A stretch of 64,000 bases of DNA, from positions 186,001-250,000 of the forward strand of contig CALJES010000006.1 of the NCBI GenBank assembly GCA_938074205.1, given 5' to 3'. The notes beneath the pieces were generated by a model. The model had not been told where the DNA came from. It did no database searches and saw only the letters and a program-made list of their open reading frames with translations. This DNA is from an uncultured bacterium (GTDB lineage: Bacteria; Armatimonadota; UBA5829). A program made the translations under genes and the position numbers. Each line of letters starts with the position of its first letter. Within the stretch, counting starts at the first letter, position 1. Positions 18,723-27,408 of this stretch are shown one piece after another.

Positions 18723-19790
18723 ATGGCCCCGACAATCAAAGAAGTTGCCGAAATGGCAGGTGTTTCAATCACTACGGTCTCGTTTGTTTTGAACGATAAA
18801 CACCCTCAAGTTGACGGACTTTCTGAATCCACCAAACAGCGTGTAAGGGCGTGCGCTGCCGCACTGGGCTATCGTCGGAATCCTGCTGCAGCATCTCTGA
18901 GATCCGGCAAATCACTCTGGATAGGTGTCGTAATTCAACCCGTAAGAGATGAAAAAGAGGCACAGGCGTGGGCTCCGTACGAATTGGCATTGATCTCGGG
19001 GATTGAAAACGCGCTTCTCGGACTGGGCTATTACCCTGTGCTTGGTTCCAAATCGACCACAGGAGACGTCACCGGTTTAGACACTCTCGCGTACTCTGGT
19101 GTAGCAGGACTCATATACCGTCGTCCTCTCAGACAAGAAGTGAAACGACTTGACGAACTTCGCCAGGAAGGCATTCCATCCGTTGTAGTATTTCCTGCTC
19201 GAAAGGAAGACTTGTATCCATACAGCATTGATCTCGACAACGTAGCCGCTGGAAAGCTTGCGGCACATCTGATGTGCACAGCAGGTAGCAAACGACCGGC
19301 AGTAACAGTCAGCGGGTTCTTTGGTCACATAGAGGAAGATAGAATAGCTGGGTTCGTCGATGGTGTTCGAAGTGCGCTTGGCTATGAACCGATGATCTGT
19401 AACACATCAGGTATACGTGACGAGGCCGCGAGAATAAAAATAATGGAAGATTTCCTCCGATCAAACAGACCGGATGCGATACTTGCAACAGAAGCTTGGG
19501 GAGCGTATCTTATTACGTTCGCAGCTGAGAACGTGCAGCTCAGGTTCCCACAGGATTTGATGATAATCGGTTTTGACTGCTACTCTTTTCGTAGTGCGCG
19601 GAACGCAGTAGTCTCGGCAATTACAACCTCTTGGTGGGAGGCGGGCCACGTGGCCGCCCAGTCGCTGGTCGACATAGTTAAGAACGGTACGGTTTGGACA
19701 GAGCCTAAGAAACTTGAGCCTCGGTTTATCCCTGGTGACACCACGCCGCCGGAACTCGTTGAAGAAGGCAGAACTGGCTGGATGGTTTAG
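18723..19790 (+). CDS. LacI/GalR family transcriptional regulator
   Basis: The 355-residue protein opens with a canonical LacI helix-turn-helix (TIKEVAEMAGVSITTVSFVLN) and hinge region (YRRNPAAASLRSGKS), followed by a periplasmic-binding-like effector domain ending near 340. The C-terminus has the dimer-type pattern and no tetramerisation helix is obvious. The heparinase-type lyase gene starts 66 bases after its stop on the same strand, so the likely regulon is polysaccharide or uronic-acid-containing glycan use. The effector is unknown. Confidence 0.9.
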   Translation: MAPTIKEVAEMAGVSITTVSFVLNDKHPQVDGLSESTKQRVRACAAALGYRRNPAAASLRSGKSLWIGVVIQPVRDEKEAQAWAPYELALISGIENALLGLGYYPVLGSKSTTGDVTGLDTLAYSGVAGLIYRRPLRQEVKRLDELRQEGIPSVVVFPARKEDLYPYSIDLDNVAAGKLAAHLMCTAGSKRPAVTVSGFFGHIEEDRIAGFVDGVRSALGYEPMICNTSGIRDEAARIKIMEDFLRSNRPDAILATEAWGAYLITFAAENVQLRFPQDLMIIGFDCYSFRSARNAVVSAITTSWWEAGHVAAQSLVDIVKNGTVWTEPKKLEPRFIPGDTTPPELVEEGRTGWMV

Positions 19791-19856
19791 GCGACGTCTC
19801 CGCACTCTCATCACTCGTATAGCTTCAAACAATACCTCGACAAATGGAGGATCAGA

Positions 19857-22631
19857 TTGCGTAGCTTTACTGTCTTTGCATTTGCAGCACTGACGCTTAT
19901 ATCGCTGGGCGCTTCAGCAGGTCCTGTGTTGGATGATCTACTGAATTACCCAGTTGTCGATCAGCGTTGCCCGGAAGAAACCATTAAAGAAGAGGCGATG
20001 GGACTTATCAAACAGGGAAAAGCAGCTTTTATTACGCTCTCTAAGGAAAACCCTTTAGGACAAACCTTTCGAGTAGGCAAAAACGCGAATGTTTTGTGGC
20101 GCATATGCCTTGGCATATGTCACTGGCCAGATAGCTGGCAACAAGGCGAAGAGGTTACCCTTACACTATACGACAGTCCTGAGAAACGCGAGAAACTCTA
20201 CAGTCGGACGATTGATTTTGAACATAAGTGGTTCAAATGGGATGTTGTGTTTGATGTGCACCTGCCCACAAGCCCAAATGCTGATTACTATTTCGAGCTC
20301 ACCCACAACGGAGGAGCTGATAATTCTATAAATGTCGCCTACATAGACCAAGATGCATATCCCCACGGCACAGCTTACGTTGGAAACCAACCGAGAACAA
20401 ATATAGACCTATACTTTGTCGTTATTTCGAAACCGAAAGGTGATCGCGAAAAAAACCTAGACCGATTCCTGGATCGTTTCGACATGACCCGTCCAGAGCT
20501 GCATCAAGCCAGGCAAGCAATCACGAGAGGCGATCGTGAAGGAGCCTGTGCTGCTATCCTTGACTGGTTCAATGGCTATATGAAGTCTGCCGACTGGGTT
20601 TGGAGGTTGGACTCGAACAAGAACTTCGATACTACGCGAATCGATCAGGTCTGCGATTTAGGCAGACTATACAGAGACGATCCGAAGCACTCGGAAGAGT
20701 GGATTCCTATGGGAACAGAAACTACTTGGCGAGAGGTCTGGCCTGAAAGTTCAGAGTATGTGCGGATGAACGATTTGTTCGCATCTCTCGGTCACGCCTA
20801 TGCTGCAACGCGCGACGAAAAATACGCGCGTAAGCTGGACGAATTGATGGCTGACTATATGCAAGACAACGCATCGCCATTCGAAGGCGGCATGCGCGGA
20901 GGCAGATGGGTTGCGATGTTCCAGGCGTGGCGATTGGGCGATGCCTGGGACGGAGTTGCTAATGCAATAGAGTCCACGGCTCTTACTGGAGACGTTAGAC
21001 TGGCTTGGTTGGATTACTGGGCAAGAATGGCCGACTTCGCTATGAGAGAACCCTCAGGCGGCAATCACGCGAACGCTGTTGCTGAGGCACTCATGAAATT
21101 TGCGTCGCGATTCCCCGTCTTCAAGGACTCGAAAAAATGGTTCGAATTCGGCTGGCAGAAGCTGGTAAATAACTCGCTGAGCCTGTTCTACGATGACGGC
21201 GGATGCGTTGAACCAGCAATGAACTACCACGGTTTCTCGCTTGCGAATCTAATAGCTGGGATTGATACCGCCAAGGGCTTCGGTATAGAACCCCCAGCTG
21301 AGCTCACAGCCAAAGTGGAAAAGGCCCTATCGTATACAGCCTATATGCTCAAACCGGACGGTCAGATACCCAGCTACGGCGATACAGACTGTGAAGACTT
21401 CCGACCCAATGCTCGAAAATGGGAAGGCTGGAGAAAGGGCGAAGCAATGATGGGAGCTCGGCTATTCAACCGCGGGGATCTACTTTATATCGCCACAGCA
21501 GGTAGGGAAGGTACAAGGCCGCTCCATAACTCGTACTGCTTCCCTCAAACAGGTCATTATGTGCTCAGGAGTGATTGGGGCGGCGAACGTGGTGAAGGTT
21601 TTGAAGACTCTAGATACCTTTTCCTCCGAGCAGGGAGATTCGGCAGCCATGGACATGATGACCTCAATAGTATAACGCTATATGCTTATGGGCGTCCCTT
21701 AATTATAGATCCAGGCCGCACTACTTATGGCACACCGCTGATGTTTGAGCTGTCCAAAAATATTTCCCACAATGTACTGTTAGTCGACAACCTCGATATG
21801 AATCACCCGCATCCGTCACTAGGAGCTTGGCATACCACATCTCTCGCTGACTTCGTAGAAAACACCTACTCAGACCTGTATCCGGGAGTTGATCACACAA
21901 GAGCAGTGGTATTTGTCCGCCCTGATTACTACGTGCTGTTCGACAGAGCGAGGTCAGAAAATCCGCACTGCTACGGATTGAATTTCTGGCTTACACCGCC
22001 GCAGGTCACAGTCAATGATAAGGAACTTTGGGTGCACACAAACGAGCCGAATGGATCAAACATTCTACTGCGGGCTATATCGAAGGAGAACACGCATATA
22101 AGTACCCGAGACGGAACTGTAGATCTGGCAGGAAGCAAGCGCAACGATGTTCCGGTAGTCACGTTTCGTCGCTACGGTATAGCAACAACAAGCTTCGCTA
22201 CGTTGCTATATCCGTTCCCGAATCAAGTGTGGCCTCAAAAAGTTCAAACCCAAGAGTTCTCTGTGAAGGACGGCATAGGCTGCATAGTAAGCACGCCCGA
22301 GAAAACCAACATAATCGTATACTGCTGGAATACGGGAAGCGCAAAACTCCCGCGCGACGCTTTTGAGTTTCAAGGAAAGGCTTGTGTAGTAGACGTGCAG
22401 CATAAGAGCTTTGCAGCGATACGCTGCACTTCCTTGCGGCTACAAGGCGAACAACTTGTACGCTCTGCTCGTCCTGTCGAGGAGTTATGCGTAGAATATA
22501 CCCCTCAAGCCGTATTGGTTCAGTACAGCACCCATGAGCCAACGCTTGAAATAAATGCCCGTGGGCGTAAGACTGCATTCATAAATGGAAGACAAATACA
22601 AATAACAGGGGATTTCTTCAGAACTTACTAG
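19857..22631 (+). CDS. Secreted heparinase II/III-family polysaccharide lyase
   Basis: The 924-residue protein starts at TTG 19857, with GGAGG 6 nt upstream. A signal peptide ends around ASA (residues 19-21). Residues about 30-180 form a beta-rich module, likely carbohydrate-binding. Residues about 200-540 form an alpha/alpha toroid typical of PL lyases (EGGMRGGRWVAM, PAMNYHGFSLANL). Residues about 560-800 carry the heparinase II/III C-terminal beta-sheet domain, with SHGHDDLNSITLYA and DPGRTTYG. The family cleaves uronic-acid polysaccharides by beta-elimination. The specific substrate (alginate, heparan-like or other) is not determinable. It follows the LacI regulator and ends before a strong hairpin. 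Confidence 0.85.
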   Translation: MRSFTVFAFAALTLISLGASAGPVLDDLLNYPVVDQRCPEETIKEEAMGLIKQGKAAFITLSKENPLGQTFRVGKNANVLWRICLGICHWPDSWQQGEEVTLTLYDSPEKREKLYSRTIDFEHKWFKWDVVFDVHLPTSPNADYYFELTHNGGADNSINVAYIDQDAYPHGTAYVGNQPRTNIDLYFVVISKPKGDREKNLDRFLDRFDMTRPELHQARQAITRGDREGACAAILDWFNGYMKSADWVWRLDSNKNFDTTRIDQVCDLGRLYRDDPKHSEEWIPMGTETTWREVWPESSEYVRMNDLFASLGHAYAATRDEKYARKLDELMADYMQDNASPFEGGMRGGRWVAMFQAWRLGDAWDGVANAIESTALTGDVRLAWLDYWARMADFAMREPSGGNHANAVAEALMKFASRFPVFKDSKKWFEFGWQKLVNNSLSLFYDDGGCVEPAMNYHGFSLANLIAGIDTAKGFGIEPPAELTAKVEKALSYTAYMLKPDGQIPSYGDTDCEDFRPNARKWEGWRKGEAMMGARLFNRGDLLYIATAGREGTRPLHNSYCFPQTGHYVLRSDWGGERGEGFEDSRYLFLRAGRFGSHGHDDLNSITLYAYGRPLIIDPGRTTYGTPLMFELSKNISHNVLLVDNLDMNHPHPSLGAWHTTSLADFVENTYSDLYPGVDHTRAVVFVRPDYYVLFDRARSENPHCYGLNFWLTPPQVTVNDKELWVHTNEPNGSNILLRAISKENTHISTRDGTVDLAGSKRNDVPVVTFRRYGIATTSFATLLYPFPNQVWPQKVQTQEFSVKDGIGCIVSTPEKTNIIVYCWNTGSAKLPRDAFEFQGKACVVDVQHKSFAAIRCTSLRLQGEQLVRSARPVEELCVEYTPQAVLVQYSTHEPTLEINARGRKTAFINGRQIQITGDFFRTY

Positions 22632-22717
22632 ATAGCGTAGTTGCTGACTTGAGGATCCGACTCCCTTATAAATTAAGACTCCCTGAGCCGCAGGATGCTA
22701 AGTAGCAATCAATGAAA

Positions 22718-22743
22718 GGGCCGGACTGTTTACGATCCGGCCC
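22718..22743. terminator. Perfect hairpin between convergent genes
   Basis: GGGCCGGA (22718-22725) pairs exactly with TCCGGCCC (22736-22743) around a 10-base loop. The U-tract is weak in both directions (ATAATCGTTT on plus, TTTCATT on minus). It lies between the lyase stop and the stop of the Spy-like gene. Confidence 0.6.
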
Positions 22744-22772
22744 ATAATCGTTTCTCTCGATCGACAAGAACT

Positions 22773-23432
22773 CTATCTAGTCAAAGGGCAGAACGGCGTA
22801 CCACCGCGGGGACCTGTGCCGTTGCCCCAACCAGGTCCCATGCCTCGTCCGCCGCGCGGTCCAGCACCGGGTCCCGGCCCCAAACCCAAGCCGCCCCCTG
22901 GTCCAAGGCCTAAACCGCAGCCGGCACACCACCAGCACATTGGCCATCTGGATTTGATGATAGACTTCAGCTTATCACGCTGCTCAGGTGTAAGTATGCT
23001 CAGAGCACTTGCTGCGCGGTCAATCGCCGCATCTCGAATCCGCGCACGTATCTCGTCAATATCGGCAGCCAGTTGCCTGATTGCACCCACGTTTGGCTCA
23101 TCGGCAGACCACAGTTGGATCATCTGCTTTATCTTGGCGAGCAGCTCTGTTCTGTCTGCCAGGGTCGCCGTTAGAAAGTCCTGCTGAATTTGTCTGAGCT
23201 GAGCTAATTGCTGATCGGTCAGACCAAGCTCTGCTGCCAAGCGACCGAGCCATGGGCCACAGCCCCAGAAACCCACCCCCCAAGCCTCGTCAGATGCTGG
23301 CGGTGTCGATGGAGCCACCTGGACAGGTTGGACTCTGGCAGCTTGTTGCCCTCGCGGAGCCGCGTTTAGCATCACACTTGCCAAAACAGCTGCCGCAGCG
23401 ACGATAGCCAATAAGATCCATTTTGCCTTCAT
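22773..23432 (-). CDS. Spy/CpxP-like periplasmic protein with Cys cluster and Gly/Pro-rich tail
   Basis: The 219-residue protein has a signal peptide (about 1-25) and two LTxxQ-type repeats: LTDQQ (71-75) and LTPEQ (147-151). These characterise the Spy/CpxP/zinc-resistance-associated superfamily of periplasmic chaperones and metal sensors. It then has CWWCAGC at 166-172 and a low-complexity tail built from GLGLGPG/GPGWGNG-type repeats, with a last Cys near the end. The Cys group suggests metal binding or redox sensing. It is the last gene of the ECF sigma / anti-sigma / Spy-like operon, 97 bases after the previous gene. Confidence 0.8.
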   Translation of the reverse strand: MKAKWILLAIVAAAAVLASVMLNAAPRGQQAARVQPVQVAPSTPPASDEAWGVGFWGCGPWLGRLAAELGLTDQQLAQLRQIQQDFLTATLADRTELLAKIKQMIQLWSADEPNVGAIRQLAADIDEIRARIRDAAIDRAASALSILTPEQRDKLKSIIKSRWPMCWWCAGCGLGLGPGGGLGLGPGPGAGPRGGRGMGPGWGNGTGPRGGTPFCPLTR

Positions 23433-23529
23433 TTGTTGAGCCCTCCTTAGGCTTAGTTTGTTTACCCTGCCACCCTCTTTAGACGTTAGATGTGTACTCG
23501 TCGTTGCACCTATTCTTTGATCACTGTAT

Positions 23530-24051
23530 TTAGGGCGCCGTGGTCCTGAGGCGGATACGGTTACCCCAACCGCCGAGTATACCTAGACCACACGCTCCGC
23601 CTCCTGGCCGTCCGCATGCTTCGTCAAGTGAGCACATGCCGCGCTCAACGAGTGCAGTTAGCTTGTCTTGCTGCGCGGGTGTCAAGCAATCCCGTAAGGC
23701 AAGCAAATACTCAACGGTGTTTTTCGCCATCTCCTCGCGCGCACGGCTTAGCTCGTGCAAGGCTAACAAAACATCGTTCTTGTCCGCTCTCGGGTCACGC
23801 ATCAACGCAACAAATCGATCCCGCGCCTGCCATACTTGCTGACGCAATACAGGCCTCGATGCAGCAAATTCTTGAGTTAAGTCGGCCACTACACGCCTCT
23901 GTTCTGCCGTAAGGTTGAGATAGTCTTGCACGGCCATAATGCCTGGTTCGTCAGTTGAATTCGATCTGCTGCTGACGAATCTTGCAGCTCCATATGAACC
24001 GACCGCTAGTAAAACCAGCATGAGAATAAATGTGAACCACTTAGCAATCAT
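23530..24051 (-). CDS. Spy/CnrX-like periplasmic sensor-type protein
   Basis: The 173-residue protein has one N-terminal hydrophobic anchor (about 5-25) and a helical domain with LTAEQ at 47-51 and a second LTPAQ near residue 124. The C-terminal tail contains several Cys (MCSLDEACG, GGACGLG). This is the layout of CnrX/ZraP/Spy-type proteins. Its start overlaps the stop of the anti-sigma gene by 4 bases (ATGA), which indicates close functional linkage. By analogy with CnrY-CnrX-CnrH it could sense a metal or envelope stress and control the anti-sigma factor. The analogy is inference. Confidence 0.78.
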   Translation of the reverse strand: MIAKWFTFILMLVLLAVGSYGAARFVSSRSNSTDEPGIMAVQDYLNLTAEQRRVVADLTQEFAASRPVLRQQVWQARDRFVALMRDPRADKNDVLLALHELSRAREEMAKNTVEYLLALRDCLTPAQQDKLTALVERGMCSLDEACGRPGGGACGLGILGGWGNRIRLRTTAP

Positions 24052-24509
24052 CTCTTAGCTCCGCTCTTCTCAGATATCACATTTCGGAACCCTGTAAGGA
24101 TCGCTGCTTCGACTAAGTCATCATGTTGAGAAAGTCCAATGATACTTGCCACTTGGTTTACAGACGCTGTATGGGGCCTTACAGGACGTTCCGACCTAAT
24201 GCCGGCGGTGAAACCAATTCCAATGCTAATCAGCGACAGAATAGCCGCCGCCCATCTGGGTACAGGCAGTGCTGAGATACTCCTCACGCGTTCTCGCTGC
24301 CGTATCCGCTCGCGAAGCGCCTCGTAACCCAGAGCTGGTCTGGTGGGTTCCCATTGAGCAATGAGTTTTGATAAACGCTTGAACTCCTCATACTTCAGTC
24401 GACACGGCGAACAAGCAGATAAATGTACTTCCAGTCTGTCCACCAAGGGTGAACTAAGTTCTCCATCAACGTAGCGCACAATTAACCGTTCAGCCTTTTT
24501 ACAATTCAT
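24048..24509 (-). CDS. Anti-sigma factor with zf-HC2 domain
   Basis: This 153-residue protein begins with a zinc-binding anti-sigma domain: Cys3, His29, Cys33 and Cys36 in the HxxxCxxC arrangement (VHLSACSPC). A single transmembrane helix lies at about 86-104, followed by a periplasmic part of about 50 residues. It should hold the ECF sigma factor encoded 126 bases upstream at the membrane and release it on a signal. The overlapping downstream Spy/CnrX-like gene is a natural candidate for the periplasmic signal input. Confidence 0.88.
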   Translation of the reverse strand: MNCKKAERLIVRYVDGELSSPLVDRLEVHLSACSPCRLKYEEFKRLSKLIAQWEPTRPALGYEALRERIRQRERVRSISALPVPRWAAAILSLISIGIGFTAGIRSERPVRPHTASVNQVASIIGLSQHDDLVEAAILTGFRNVISEKSGAKR

Positions 24510-24635
24510 GCTGCTCGACCTTCCGATTTATATGACAATTCTCAGCTCCCAAACCTGCGGCTTTGCAGAAACAAAAACCTCTGGCCATGGCAAAAAAGCG
24601 AAGTAGCTGCAACGTGATGCTCTACCTAATTGCGT

Positions 24636-25178
24636 TCAACCCATGTAATCAGCGAGTGCCTTGCGAAGATTAGTCTTGGCGCGATGTAGGAGAGATTCTA
24701 ACGCCTTGACCGATATCCCCATTGCTTCCGCAGCAGCCTTGTAGCTAAGTTCCTCGTATGTTATAAGAACAATTGCAAGCCTTTGATTTGCAGGCAACCT
24801 AAGAATAGCATCTCTAACCAGAGTCGAGATCTCTTTACTTTGAGCGCGAGCGGCCAGATCCACCTGTGAGTCAGACTCATGTTGATCGGACAATGCCTCC
24901 TCACGAACTACAGATCTCCGTTTGGCAGCATTTAGACAAAGGTTTATTACGACGCGATACAGATAAGTCGAAAACTTGCTGGCAGCTCGGAATGCGCAGC
25001 GTCCCTCGTAGATACGCGCAAAGGCATCCATAGCAATGTCTTCCGCGGCATCTCGATTGCCCAAAAAGCGATATGCAACGTTCACAGCCCTAGCGTAGTA
25101 GCGGTTGAACAGTGTTGCAAACGCATCCTCGTCGCCTAGGGCAGCACGCTTCATCAGCTCGGCATCGTAATCAGCCAT
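24636..25178 (-). CDS. ECF-family RNA polymerase sigma factor
   Basis: ATG 25178 gives a 180-residue protein with sigma region 2 (FATLFNRYYARAVNVAYRFLG, then RDAAEDIAMDAFARIYEG) and region 4 (LPANQRLAIVLITYEELSYKAAAEAMGISVKALESLLHRAK). The frame is open to TTG 25214, but that lies inside the upstream terminator loop. The neighbours are a zf-HC2 anti-sigma factor and two Spy-like proteins. ECF factors commonly control their own operon, so the promoter before it may be its own target. Confidence 0.9.
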   Translation of the reverse strand: MADYDAELMKRAALGDEDAFATLFNRYYARAVNVAYRFLGNRDAAEDIAMDAFARIYEGRCAFRAASKFSTYLYRVVINLCLNAAKRRSVVREEALSDQHESDSQVDLAARAQSKEISTLVRDAILRLPANQRLAIVLITYEELSYKAAAEAMGISVKALESLLHRAKTNLRKALADYMG

Positions 25179-25187
25179 AGGTTGCCT

Positions 25188-25193
25188 ATTATA
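25188..25193 (-). promoter_or_regulatory. -10 box close to the ECF sigma start codon
   Basis: A perfect TATAAT on the minus strand (25193-25188) lies 9 bases before ATG 25178, so the transcript would be leaderless or nearly so. No good -35 is seen; the expected position falls inside the terminator hairpin at 25201-25226. Confidence 0.4.
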
Positions 25194-25200
25194 TGACAAA

Positions 25201-25226
25201 CGAGAGCGCAGCAACCTGCGCTCTCG
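25201..25226 (-). terminator. Strong hairpin terminator after the NlpC/P60 gene
   Basis: CGAGAGCGCAG (25201-25211) and CTGCGCTCTCG (25216-25226) form a perfect 11-bp stem with a 4-base loop. On the minus strand it is followed by TTTGTC. It separates the NlpC/P60 gene from the ECF sigma operon. Confidence 0.7.
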
Positions 25227-25256
25227 GCAAAGCTTAGCTATCGTTTAGTCCAACCA

Positions 25257-26099
25257 CTATCTTCTAGCAACTACGAGGGAGCGCCAGTAGAAATCAGACA
25301 CTAGGCTATCAACAGCAACCCCGTTCCTTGACGCAGAACAGTGAACGAAATAGCCGTCACCGGCATATATACCACAGTGGTCTATATAGGGATTCTTGCA
25401 CTGAAAGTACAAACGATCCCCCGGCTGAAGCTGATCGAGCGGCACGTTTATGCCCACTTGAGCTTGTTCTCGCGCGGTGCGCGGCAACTTGATGCCATAT
25501 TGTGCAAACACCATTTGGACAAAAGCTGAACAATCCATTCCCGTAGACGGATCGGTGCCCCCAAAAACGTAAGGCACGCCCGAGTATCTCAGAGCAGTTC
25601 GGACAATGGCTTCTCCAAGTGCCTCAGTGCGCGAGGCATAACCTCCACGGGATGTGTATCTCGACCCAGCATACGCCGGCTTATCCGCAACCACCGCGTA
25701 ATCAGTCAATCTGACTAAGTGCTTTGAAATCCAGCCTACAGCTCCATTTGACATCAGAACCCCATACCACTGCCCCACATCGTCAACTATGGCAAGTGGC
25801 GTTTCCTGTTTCACCGTGGAGTACTTGGCAGATTTGGGAGTTCGCGCCTGGTAGATATCCGCTTTGGCAGCTATTACGATGCCGACCTTGCCCAATTTTA
25901 CATACTGCGGGTTTGTTTGTTCTTTCGAAGAATTCTCCCTACCCATTCCGGTCGCGCAACCAGCTTTGTTGCCTTGACTACTCAATCCCGGAGAGTCCAG
26001 CGACAAAGTGAGCATTTCGCCTGTTGCTGTTGCGCCGATGGATGCACAGAACACCAACAAGATTGTTCCCAGGCCTAATAATGTAAGATGCTTCGACAT
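25257..26099 (-). CDS. Secreted NlpC/P60 endopeptidase with SH3-like domain
   Basis: The 280-residue protein has a signal peptide (about 1-27), an SH3b-type domain (about 70-132, with WYGVLMSNGAVGWI) and a C-terminal NlpC/P60 domain. Its catalytic Cys190 is in GMDCSAFVQ, His241 in IDHCGIYAG and a further His253 in YFVHCSAS. The family cuts the gamma-D-Glu to diaminopimelate bond in peptidoglycan stems. This agrees with the mDAP-type MurE encoded in the window. GGGAG lies 9 nt before the ATG. It acts in the envelope on wall remodelling. Confidence 0.9.
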   Translation of the reverse strand: MSKHLTLLGLGTILLVFCASIGATATGEMLTLSLDSPGLSSQGNKAGCATGMGRENSSKEQTNPQYVKLGKVGIVIAAKADIYQARTPKSAKYSTVKQETPLAIVDDVGQWYGVLMSNGAVGWISKHLVRLTDYAVVADKPAYAGSRYTSRGGYASRTEALGEAIVRTALRYSGVPYVFGGTDPSTGMDCSAFVQMVFAQYGIKLPRTAREQAQVGINVPLDQLQPGDRLYFQCKNPYIDHCGIYAGDGYFVHCSASRNGVAVDSLVSDFYWRSLVVARR

Positions 26100-26190
26100 T
26101 TATCGTAACTCCCCTACTGCTCGAGAACCGACATCCGTAATTATTGGCACACCACGGAGATGATTAGACGGTGCCAATAACGACAGTGTT

Positions 26191-27309
26191 TCAAGGCAAC
26201 CCAGGTATAGCACGCCGTGCGTTTTCGTAGTAGACCTTACGTAAGACCTCATCCGGCAAATGCAAACCATAGATTCTCCACCTTGAATAGCCCCATCTTC
26301 CGATATAGTCAGGGTACTCAAAGTACTCATCTCGTGTCTCTAGGAACCGATAATATGCGCGATAGATATCTGGCGACATAGGCATGTCGGTTCCGAAAAG
26401 AATTCGGTCCTGGTATCTGATAAAGAAATCGCGAGCAGTGTACGGCTGACGTCCCAGCTCGTCGATTCGAGCAGAGAAGTCGATGTAAACATTCGGAAAC
26501 CAATCCAACAGCTGTGCAACGGAATCCAAATCTTCAGGGTTGTTAGCAACATGAGGCAGTATAAATGTAGTCTGTGGGTGAGCTGCAATTACTCGATTCC
26601 GTTGCTCAAGCAATTCCCACTTAGAATAAAAGGATCCATAAAAACTCCACCCCGGAAACTCTTGGAGCGTAGTGTAGTGTTCGTTTGTTTCATCTATCGG
26701 TAAGAAGAAAGCGACAGGGTCAGATACGTGAATCAACACGGGCTTGCCTAATTCCCCTGCTCGCTTCCAGATAGGAAACAACCTATCATCGTCGACCGGA
26801 ATGACCTTGCCAGTCGCATCAGTAAACTTGAGGCCTAGCTCTTTCGTGATCTTCAGCCCTAACGCACCCTTCGCCACATCCTCCTCGAAGTGCTGAATCG
26901 CGAGATCGGTGAAGCGCTCATTCTTTATTAGTGTGAAATCATCCCATTGAGCAAAGTCCGACATAGTAAATGCAGCAAACCTGTCGGGATAAGGCTTAAT
27001 GTAGTTGTCGACGAACCACTCAAAACTAACTCGCCTGAGCACGTAACCTTGTTCATCAAATGGCACTGTCACGTTGCCCGACAAGTTTACAAAGACTGAG
27101 ACACCTACCTCGTCCATGATTCTCACCATTTGATCGGCCGAAATCTGACCGAAAAGATGGTTATGGGCATCTATCGCAGGAAACTTCGCCTTCTGCGGCG
27201 TGTTGTCAGGCCTTTTAAGCATTGGTTTCGGCTTAAAATTTCGAAGCAGAAGATCTCCAGGTTTCATGTTTGTTCCCACGTGCGTGTTATTGACGTTCCA
27301 GTCGTACAC
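26191..27309 (-). CDS. Amidohydrolase-2 family metal-dependent hydrolase
   Basis: This TIM-barrel protein (372 residues from GTG 27309, or 358 from ATG 27267) begins the barrel with DAHNHLFG, the HxH metal site. HVSDPVAFF and ILPHVANN supply later His ligands, and LFGTDMPMSP the terminal Asp. The family includes gamma-resorcylate and ACMS-type decarboxylases and sugar-lactone hydrolases. Beside sugar isomerase and kinase genes on the same strand, a lactonase or sugar-acid role is plausible but unproven. Neither start has a strong Shine-Dalgarno. Confidence 0.83.
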   Translation of the reverse strand: MYDWNVNNTHVGTNMKPGDLLLRNFKPKPMLKRPDNTPQKAKFPAIDAHNHLFGQISADQMVRIMDEVGVSVFVNLSGNVTVPFDEQGYVLRRVSFEWFVDNYIKPYPDRFAAFTMSDFAQWDDFTLIKNERFTDLAIQHFEEDVAKGALGLKITKELGLKFTDATGKVIPVDDDRLFPIWKRAGELGKPVLIHVSDPVAFFLPIDETNEHYTTLQEFPGWSFYGSFYSKWELLEQRNRVIAAHPQTTFILPHVANNPEDLDSVAQLLDWFPNVYIDFSARIDELGRQPYTARDFFIRYQDRILFGTDMPMSPDIYRAYYRFLETRDEYFEYPDYIGRWGYSRWRIYGLHLPDEVLRKVYYENARRAIPGLP

Positions 27310-27408
27310 CTCGCGCGTTAACCGGTCAATCTTTATAGCAGCAGGTTAGCATATCACCTGAGCTTGAATGTCTCCACACTGTTCCTTCCCCTGAAACAGC
27401 GCCTAAGC

